Source of the DNA: Mikania micrantha
Lineage: Eukaryota; Streptophyta; Magnoliopsida; Asterales; Asteraceae
Length of the DNA: 64,000 bases
Assembly (NCBI GenBank): GCA_009363875.1
Contig: CM018685.1
Span: forward strand, 66,909,933-66,973,932
Direction: 5' to 3'
Each line of letters starts with the position of its first letter. Position 1 is the stretch's first letter. Below, piece by piece: positions 56,117 to 64,000 of this stretch. Under the pieces are notes generated by a model. The model saw only the letters and a list, made by a program, of their open reading frames with translations. It searched no databases and was not told where the DNA came from. A program made the position numbers and the translations under genes.

Positions 56117-57830
56117 TGTCACACCCCCAAATTCCCACTCGTGGTGTCAGTCCACGTGGGTGTGACGTGTCCAGAATCACAGCTCAAGGTCATATAGAAC
56201 AACTCTATATGCGTTTACAAATCCAAGTTTGACACATACACTTGATAAAATAGTTTGCAGCGGAAAATAAAGTTATCATAACATGCAGCGGAAAGATAGT
56301 TGTTTACACAGCGGAAATTAAATTGTCAACACAACATTGTTTAAACATAACCCAAAAGTAATTGTTTTTCAAAAGACTGATAACATGAATGCGGGATCCT
56401 ATGCCCATAATCCCTAATGTGCATTCCTGCTCCGTAGTCAGCTAGTTACCTGAGAATACAAGTTAGAAAAAGTGTCAACACAATGGTTGGTGAGTTCACA
56501 GGTTTTGATATACATATAGTAAGAAAGTGTGTCATGCTGTTTATCAAATGTTAGTACCGAGCCCTAGGCCCAAAGTGTCAGTGCGTCACTACCGAACTAG
56601 ACTTGTTTGTCCTTGCCTCCGCTATGCCTCGTATGCATAGCAAGTTAGGTCAGAATTTGCACGGGTTATGACATCCAGTCAACATAGTGCCCCGTGGGGT
56701 TAGTCATTCCCTAATGGATCCATCCAAATCTACCACGTTGTTTGTACATTAACGGTAAGACTTTGTGAGGGCTTGTTACGAGTTCAACACTTAATGTTTG
56801 TCCAATAAACCAGCATACACAAAAATGTTTGTAATAGCAATAATGTTTGACTCGATGCAACTAGTATTCTCCCCCTATTTAAAAGCGTTTGAAAAAGAGT
56901 AAAGAGGGGCCGTAAACTCACCTTAGTGATGTAAGTAGCAAGTAAGCGTAAGCTCCTGATGTAGTAGCACGTGTCGGTCACCGGCAACCTATATCGTATA
57001 CCGTACGTGAGTTCGTGTAGGTGACAGTGCTAGTGTTTGTGTTAGTGCTCGTGTTTGTGTCCAACAACCCTCGGTTGTTCATGTTTGTCCGTGTCGGTCC
57101 ACAATGACCGCGTTTGCTCGTGTTGGTCCACATAGACCGTGTTTGACCGTGTTGGTCCACATTGACCGTGTTTGACCGTGTTTGTCCACATTGACCGTGT
57201 TTGACCGTGTTTGACCAAAGTTGACCGTGTCAAGTCAACGACCCGTTGGTGAACCGTGTGCCGGTTAGTGAATCGTGTAGCAGTCATGTAAGTGTTTGTC
57301 GTGCGCAAAACGCGTAAATCGCGTCTATGGACAACTTACTATTTATAGTAAGTTTCCATTTATGGAAAGTTCACATAGCATATCGGTGTTAGAGTTCTAG
57401 CATGCTCAATGGTCCTACGGGGTCATGTTAACACATAACACATTATCATACAAGTTCATATACGTCGTTTATAGCATGTTAGTGCACAAAAGTTTCCTAA
57501 AATGGAAAGTTTCCATTTTTAGCATACGTGACATCGGAAACCATCTAACTTAGCATCTAAACATCATATTATATCATAATAAATCATTTAGCATGCTCAA
57601 GTCATTCAACATATTCCTAAGTCGGTTTTTGTAACAATAAAGTTACTAAATATAGTAACTTTCTAGTTTTTCATAGAAATAACCATTTTAACATTTCTAA
57701 ACCAATTTTCATATCACCAAACATCACAATCTATCTTCTAACAACATTTAATCATGTCATTATAATCAAATTCATCATCTATCAACATCTTGACCAAAAA
57801 AGTTACTAAAAATAGTAACAATGCCAAATA
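56117..57830 (-). mobile_element. LTR fragment, minus orientation, cut by the Copia element
   Basis: TGTCACACCCCC at 56117 is the reverse complement of a GGGGGTGTGACA LTR end, like that of the 33772-38317 solo LTR. The sequence runs to the Copia LTR at 57831, which appears to have inserted into it. Inside is a tandem array (57090-57230) of GTTTGACCGTGTTGGTCCAC-type units. The minus-strand frames at 56978-57308 are products of this array. Confidence 0.6.
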
Positions 57831-58445
57831 TGTAGGATCAGATGTTCTCAATTGATAAATCAGTAGAGTATAGCAGCGGAATTCAACACAGAATTAGCAT
57901 AAGTAAAGTAAGAACAAGTTCAATCAAACAGTAACGCAAGTTTGTTATAGAGAGAGAAAGTTTTCTGTAAAAGGAATATCTCATTCAATTGATTAACTTC
58001 GTTACATTACAATCATGTCAACTGCCTATATATAGAAGGCAGTGACGTCTGATGATGTCACATGATGTTGACATCTAACAGACAAAACAAAACAACTGAA
58101 ATTAACTAAACGACTGAGAATGTCTTCAACATCTGAAGACAAACTCTACAACTACTGAAGAACAAAACTACTGAAGTACAAATACTGAAACTACTGAAAT
58201 ACAAAATACTAAAACCTCTGATGAGTAAACTACTCACCAGACTTTTACAAACAATAAGAAAACTACTGAAGACTAACTATACACTACAACACCTGACGAC
58301 TTACACTTCAGCTGTTGTACATCTCTTCAGATCTTGTGACTTCAGCACATTTGAATATCAGCCTTTGTGTTCTTCTTCAGTTGTTGTAATGCTGTGAGAC
58401 TTAGAGATTTTTCTGATCAGGCTCATTGGTTCTTTTAGTCCAACA
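57831..58445 (-). repeat. 3' LTR of the Copia element, 615 bp
   Basis: On the minus strand it runs TGTTGGACTAAAAG...GATCCTACA, with short inverted ends TGTTGGA/TCCTACA. The TATA box CTATATATAGG is at 58036-58026, and TGACATCATCAGACGTCAC lies just upstream of it, a possible bZIP-type site. Immediately outside the LTR is the polypurine tract CAGGGGGAGTT. Confidence 0.88.
58026..58075 (-). promoter_or_regulatory. LTR core promoter
   Basis: CTATATATAGG with ACGTCA/TGACATCA-like motifs within 40 bases upstream on the minus strand. This fits an LTR promoter with possible stress-responsive bZIP input; inference. Confidence 0.55.
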
Positions 58446-58456
58446 AACTCCCCCTG
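58446..58456 (-). other. Polypurine tract of the Copia element
   Basis: CAGGGGGAGTT on the minus strand abuts the LTR start, where plus-strand DNA synthesis would be primed. Confidence 0.8.
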
Positions 58457-58668
58457 AACCAATGCAGCCAAAAACCTCTAACTTATTTAAGGTCTCACTT
58501 ATTTATTCCAGGCAGAAAGAAATGTCTTTTTCTTTGAGATCAGTATCAAAATGACCAATTAAAGTATAAGCCTGATAACCAACAGCTTTCAAAAACTCTA
58601 ACTGTCAAAATATGAGAGGGAACTCCATTGGGGAAATGGACTATGAGCATTAACCCCTCTCATTGAAG

Positions 58669-61600
58669 CTATTGATTGTATACTAACCTGAAAGACTCCC
58701 GGACATAAGCTTCAAGTAGTAACATCTTCTCTTCTGGAGTCATTCTTTCAGGTTCACCTTCGAAGAAGGACTCAGGCCCATAAAATTCAGACAAGTATCT
58801 GGCCGTAGTCCCATCCTTCAGTTCTACTCTTGTAATTTCCCTGTACACAAACTCATCAGGGTGCTTACCCTCTAAAAACAAAAAGAGTTCTTCTTGCTGA
58901 ACATGTTCCAGCCTCCTATACACCAGTCCCTTCTTTATCATTTTATTCTCTAAGAAGTTAGGAGCTTTTGCACCCGAGTTGTAGACACTCTTGAAGTCAT
59001 TAATGATTTCCCAAGGATCAAGCACTGACCCAAGCATGATTTCAGCACTCAACACCCTTTTGATCCTATTTGCATAAGTTGCTGGGGGCTGTCTCTTGTG
59101 AATCCTATGAAGAACCCTTGGGTCAGGCCACATCTTAATCAATTCTTTCGTATATTTAAATGTCTATTTCAGAGCATACAACCTTTGAGCTTCCTTTTTC
59201 ATTGCAGTGATAGTTGAAGTCTGAGGATAATCTTTGTCCACCAACTTGAGGAATTGCTCATCATGTTTCTTTTGGCTCTCTTCTTCTTCCAGTTTTACTT
59301 TGACTGCCAACATCCTAGCCTCTGGTGTAATAATTGGCTGTTGACCAAAAACTAATGGCTTTTCAGGAATGTAATTGGCAGGAAAAGTAATTTTCTTCTT
59401 TGGAACTGTCAGATCTACCCCAGTTGTTGAAGGTGCAGGCTTTTGAGCTTTTGGCTTGATGACTGTGGAGATAGGCAACCTGTTTTCTGCATCAGAACTT
59501 TCTTCTTCTTGAATTCTGAGTTGCCTTCTCTTCTTTGGAGGAGCCCTTACCTCAACAACCTGAGTCTCAACCTGAGTCTGAACCTCTGGAATTTGAACCC
59601 CCTCTAGTTCAGTGTCTTGTGCATCAGAAGCTGTGGCTTGTACTTGAACTTCAGAGATTGTAGCCTGTGTTTGAACTTCAGAAGTTGTAGCCAATTCTTG
59701 TACATCAAATTCTTGTACATCAGAGGTTTTGACTTGTTTTTGTACATCAGATGTTGTGGCTTCCAATTGTTCAGCACTAACGTCAATTTCTTTAGCAACC
59801 ATTTCCTGCTCAACTTCCACATCATCTCTGTTGATAATCTCAACAGGTTTGTTCTTCTTCTGTCTCTTATAAGTTACTTGAATGACAGGAGACCTTTCAA
59901 ATGCAACCTCTTCAGACCTTGGCCTTTTGGAAGCTGAAGTTGTGACTGATTCAGTTCCTAACTCCCCCTTTTTGGCTGCAGGGGAAGAAGGAGTATGTAG
60001 AGTTGAAAGTTTAGCAGTCACAGCCTCATCAACCATTTGTTGAATTTGAGTTTGGGAAGGTAACCTCTCATCAAGGGCTTGAACAATAATTGAGTTCAGT
60101 AATGGAGTGATGAGAGGGAGGATTTGTAGAAAGGCAGCAGCTAATGCCTCTGGGGTGCCAGAACCCAAAGGATTAGTGCCAAAAACAGTGGCTGGTGGCT
60201 TGTCAAATTGGATATGAGTGGTTGAAGTGTTTGGGTGACCTTCAGAATGAGAAGGTGCCATCTGTGGGGTAAGTGGGGAAGATGGTCTTTTGTCCTTGGA
60301 CATTTTGGTGAGTAGCTCATTGAGTCTACATACCTCAGCCTCAAGGAGTTGGTTCTTTTTCAGAACCTCAGCAAGTGTTCTTTGGTCATCAGTAGCCTTA
60401 GCTAAATCATCTGACCTCCTGAGAGTATCAGGATCTACCTGAGTTGAGTGTGGCTCAACATGATCAGGTGCCCCTTTTTCTTGGTTCTGGGGACTTCCAA
60501 CCTCAGGGGTAACCCCTTCAACAGTTGTTGCCTCTGACAAGGTCTTAGCAATGGTACCACTAGCAATCACTCCAAATGATGGAGGTGATGAAGTAGCAGC
60601 CTTGTCAGATATCAGAATCTCTCTTTCCACACTAGGAGATCTGATGTTGTAGTCATGATCCTGTGGGTTATCAGAGACACTTTGGTCCTCCCCCTCAATG
60701 TTGGAGCTTATCCCAGTAGTGATAGGTGTCTGGGAGGGGATAGGAGTGTTCAACTGATTCAGGATGTTTTCAATAACAAAAGTGGGACTATCTGGGGTGG
60801 TTTCCATAGGAATTGGTTTTGAAACAGATTGCACCCGGGGAGATTGGTGCTGTTCAATAGAAACCTTTTCAACTGAAAGAGGTTCTAGTGATGTGTCTGC
60901 CCCTTCAAAAGTTGCACCAGGTTCCTGTTGAGAGGAATCCTGGGCGGTTTGAGCCGGTGGAGTCGGATGGATCACTGGTTGACTACTCCCAGTGACCATG
61001 TCATGCCTTGGTGAGGCATGGGCAGACTCAGGGGACTCATTTCCCTGAGCAGCCTTTTTGGTTTGTTTGGATTTTGGTTTAGTGGGGACTCTGGATTTGG
61101 ATTTTGTGGTGGAGGCTGTGGGTTCCCTCTGCTTGGGTTTTAGCTTTCGGGCAGCCTCTTTGAGAGTAGGGTTAGAGTTGTGTCGGGAATATACTTCCAA
61201 CAAAACTGCTGGAGCAGAGATCCCCTGACCAACAAGGCCATTTTGCTGAAGCTGTTTCTCTATGATGGCCATGATAAAACGTGGATAGAGTAGCCATCTA
61301 GAAGAAACAGGCTTACCAGCATGTTCAGTTAATTCAGAAAAGAGTATTTGAGAAAAATTTAGCTTTTGAGATTCTAGGATAGAATACAATACCTGTTGCC
61401 ATCGAGAAGACATTTGATCCCATGAAGAAGATTTCGGAGCCAAGCAGATGTTGATCATATGGAATATCAAGCGCTCTGGGTCATTGAAGTGCTTCTTGAA
61501 AAGTGTGGATCACTCAGGTCACCCTGGTATTCATGACTTGTAAAACAGAGGTCAGTGACGCTCTTAGGAAACTGAGTGACCAGGTTAGCATCATCAAGCT

Positions 61601-61706
61601 GAAGAACCTCCCTGATTTCAGCGGGGCTGATGTGCACATTGTGACCATTAACTGTGGATCGAAGTGAGATGACTCCTGTGCCCACGTTGATCAGTTCAAC
61701 ATTCAT
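58669..61706 (-). pseudogene. Third ORF of the SIRE-like Copia element
   Basis: Minus strand, start ATG at 61706. The first 65 or so codons include STVNGHNVHISPAEIREVLQ and end in a frameshift within an A/T run at 61499-61502. The main frame then runs to an in-frame TAG at 59166-59164 and continues in the same frame to a TGA/TAA-type stop at 58669, about 1000 residues in all.

N-terminal third: a globular region, HMINICLAPKSSSWDQMSSR, with WLLYPRFIMAIIEKQL. Middle: a long Ser/Thr/Pro/Gln-rich region, a coiled-coil-like LEAEVCRLNELLTKM, and repeated VQ/TS units (SDVQ, SEVQ). Then a basic cluster (PPKKRRQLRIQ). C-terminal part: WPDPRVLHRIHKRQPP and an acidic tail.

It sits where SIRE elements carry an 'envelope-like' ORF, but I see no signal peptide or convincing transmembrane segment, so I do not call it an envelope. 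Function unknown. Confidence 0.75.
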
Positions 61707-62432
61707 CCAAAATTGATGAATGGATTCGACATACAGAGTTGGATTTAGAGAAAGGCAGTTTTGAATTGAGAGGAGTTCATCAAGTCAACAGCTTCATCAA
61801 ACTTTGACCAAAAGGAAGATTTGGTCAGATAAGCAACGGAATTGTGTCGAGGTTTCAAGGTGATTGACGCCATGGATGCAAAGACTGAGAGGAAAATAGG
61901 TTTTGAAAAAGATGAAAAGTTCTGAGAAAGTGATAATGAAACAACTGAAGAAGGTTGAGTTAAATAGAGAAAACAACAGAAGTTAAAACAACTGAAGAGT
62001 AAAATTACTCATCAGGTGTTGTCGACAGTTTTGTTCATCAGTTGTTTTCATCAGTTGTTCATCAGACTTTTTGGAAATTTTGTTCATCAGAACTTGTGAA
62101 CAATGTGTTCATCAGAACTTGTAAACAATTTGTTCATCAGAACTTTGTGGAAATTTTGTTCATCAGAACTTTTGAACAATGTGTTCATCAGAACTTGTAA
62201 ACAATTTGTTCATCAGAACTTTGTGAGTAATGTTTGACCTTCAGTACTTAGTGAATCAATACTCATCAGTACTTGTAACTTAGAGTAATAGAAAAGGTCA
62301 TAACTGTTCTTGAATCAGTACTTTTGATATGTATCAGTATGTACTGAAAATATCAAAATGTGTCAAGATAAAGGAAAAATATTTTTGGAATTTTAAAAGG
62401 ATATTTAACAGTTTATTCATTTAAACACTAAC
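61707..62432 (-). repeat. Spacer with TTCATCAGAACTT tandem repeats
   Basis: Non-coding stretch between RNase H and the third ORF. Units of TTGTTCATCAGAACTTGT/ AAACAA recur about every 30 bases at 62040-62230, followed by CATCAGTACTT variants to 62330. It may hold a splice acceptor or internal promoter for the third ORF; not shown. Confidence 0.75.
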
Positions 62433-63975
62433 CTATTCAAGTTGCAACATACCAAGCCTGAGAACTAAATTTTGAAAAGTGGATGTGTCTAAAGGCTTAG
62501 TAAAAATGTCAGCAAGCTCATCAGCACTAGGAACAAATTTGGGATCAATCAGACCTTTTTCAAAACAATCTCTTATAAAGTGATGTCTGATCTCAATGTG
62601 TTTAGTCCTAGAGTGCTGAACTGGATTCTTGACAATACAAAGAGCTGAAGCACTATCCATTAACAATGGTGTCTTCAGTTCTTTGATGCCATAGTCCAGG
62701 AGTTGAGACTGAAGCCAGAGAATTTGGGAAGTGCAACTTGCAGCAGCAATGTACTCAGCTTCAGCAGTGGAGGTGGCTACAGAAGTTTGCTTCTTACTTT
62801 GCCAAGAAACCAAGCAATTTCCTAGAAACTGACACCCACCAGAAGTAGATTTTCTTGAGAGTTTGCATCCTGCATAGTCACTATCTGAAAAAGCAACCAG
62901 CTTGCAGGATTGTCCAGTGGAGTACCATATTCCCAGGAATTGAGTACCTTGCAAGTATCTGAAAATTCTTTTCACAGCAATCAAATGAGACTCTTTGGGT
63001 GCAGCCTGAAATCTAGCACAAACACATGTGGCAAACATAATGTCTGGCCTGGATGCAGTTAGATACATTAAAGATCCAATCATACATCTATAAAGAGTTT
63101 CATCCACTGAAGTACCTTTCAGATCTGCATCAAGTTGTGTGGTGGTGCTCATGGGGTTGGAACATGGCTTACAGTTTGCAAATCAAATTTCTTTAAAAGC
63201 TCTTTTGTGTATTTTGATTGGTGAATGAAAATTCCATCAGGTTTTTGTTTGATTTGAAGACCCAAGAAAAACTGTAACTTCCCCATAGCACTCATTTCAA
63301 AATTTGTAGTCATAAGTTTAGTGAAATCATCACACAACTTTGGGTCAGATGAAGCAAATATAATGTCATCAACATAAATTTGAACAAGTAGCTTATGCTG
63401 ACCTACATTCTTTATGAATAAAGTTTGATCAATGGAGCCTCTAGTGAAATTATTTTTTAGAAGAAAAGTGGATAATGTGTCATACCAGGCTCTAGGTGCT
63501 TGTTTCAGCCCATAAAGAGCTTTATCAAGCTTGTACACCCAATCAGGATGTTTATTGTCCTCAAAGCCTGGAGGTTGACACACATACACTTCCTCTTTTA
63601 TTTTGCCATATAAGAAAGCACTTTTGACATCCATTTGAAAAACTTTAAGTTTATGTAAGGCACATATGCTAAAAACAGCCTAATTGCTTCTAATCTGGCT
63701 ACAGGGGCAAAAGTTTCATCATAATCAATACCTTCTTCCTGACAGAACCCCTGTACAACCAGTCTAGCTTTGTTTTTAATGATTTGACCTTTTTCATCTG
63801 TTTTATTCCTAAACACCCATTTTGTGCCTATTGCACACTTACCTGGAGGTAAAGAAACCAGCTCCCAAACCTGTTGCTTTTTGAATTGCAATAATTCCAA
63901 CTGCATTGCCTCCACCCAGCCAATATCTCTAAGTGCTATGTGGTAATTCTTTGGCTCTTGTTGACTGACAAACAA
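62433..63975 (-). pseudogene. Copia reverse transcriptase and RNase H
   Basis: Minus strand, entering from beyond the window. Three frames joined by two one-base shifts. Frame one (63975-63598): the RT start, WVFRNKTDEKGQ, ARLVVQGFCQEEGIDY and ETFAPVARLEAIR. Frame two (63634-63149): DVKSAFLYGK, LYGLKQAPRAWY, catalytic YVDDIIFAS and FFLGLQIKQ. Frame three (63152-62433): YLTASRPDIMFA, RIFRYLQGT, then RNase H with FSDSDYAG, STAEAEYIA, MDSASAL and HIEIRHHFIRD, ending ADIFTKPL.

The shifts fall in runs near 63640 (T/A run) and 63150 (C run). Family and motif order are unambiguous for Ty1/Copia. It would copy element RNA into DNA in cytoplasmic particles; this copy is disabled. Confidence 0.93.
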
Positions 63976-64000
63976 AGCATAAAGACAAAAGTTAGATAAT

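Larger units (their letters stand above)
57831..64000 (-). mobile_element. SIRE-like Copia retrotransposon, 3' part
   Basis: Reading on the minus strand from the right window edge: reverse transcriptase and RNase H (63975-62433), a repeat-bearing spacer, a long third ORF (61706-58669), a polypurine tract (58456-58446), and the 3' LTR (58445-57831). A Copia element with an additional long ORF between pol and the 3' LTR is the plan of the SIRE/Maximus lineage. Gag, protease, integrase and the 5' LTR lie outside the window. The left flank is AAATA (57826-57830), so the target duplication can be tested at the far end. Confidence 0.88.

Noticed and set aside
59604..60344. Frames of 67-106 codons
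   Set aside because: Shadows of the Copia third ORF.
58669..61706. Envelope glycoprotein
   Set aside because: The position fits the 'envelope-like' slot of SIRE elements, but no signal peptide, Cys pattern or clear transmembrane helix is visible.

Overview
This window is plant nuclear DNA, AT-rich, gene-poor and built mostly from transposable elements. Four lines point to a eudicot: GT-AG introns inside the element genes, tRNA-derived SINEs, Helitron ends (CTAG after a hairpin), and LTRs ending in GGGGTGTGACA or similar. The style of the LTRs and of the third Copia ORF suggests Asteraceae; that last step is recall and inference, not a measurement. I see only one intact host gene: an intronless C2-domain protein of the SRC2 type on the minus strand (50192-51133).

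Layout. 0-4.8 kb: MITEs, a SINE with long target-site duplications, and Helitron-like AT-rich fragments. 4.8-10.9 kb: a Mutator-like element (MULE) with degenerate terminal inverted repeats, a broken spliced gene joining a FAR1/MULE transposase to an OTU-type protease, a second GC-rich broken gene (ORF2), and twelve nested palindromes in three clusters. 11-31.6 kb: no host genes; MITEs (Tourist/Harbinger, hAT, Mutator types), Helitrons, foldback elements, and a segmental duplication (about 13.9-18.1 kb against 28.0-29.9 kb) that preserves empty sites for a Helitron and a MITE. 31.7-40.3 kb: a second MULE (MuDR type) with about 207-bp nearly identical inverted repeats. Its transposase gene is split in the catalytic region by a 4.5-kb solo LTR with a 5-bp target duplication. 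On the opposite strand it carries an open two-exon GRF zinc-finger/membrane microprotein gene.

40.3-50 kb: a 2.86-kb LTR element that keeps only gag (two LTRs, PBS, PPT, ATATG target duplications), a 277-bp hAT MITE, a Helitron, SINEs and an LTR fragment. 50.2-51.1 kb: the C2 gene. 52.5-64 kb: a stack of LTR elements. It has a 2.2-kb solo LTR with internal 90-bp tandem repeats, minus-strand LTR fragments, and the 3' part of a SIRE-like Copia element on the minus strand: RT/RNase H, a long third ORF, PPT and a 615-bp 3' LTR. That element runs off the right edge.

How the parts relate. The two MULEs are each two-gene units and both transposases are disabled, so any recent movement would need transposase supplied from elsewhere. 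The two most novel-looking items are the palindrome-studded FAR1-OTU MULE with its capsid-like ORF2, and the MuDR element whose small antisense GRF/membrane gene stays open while its transposase has decayed.
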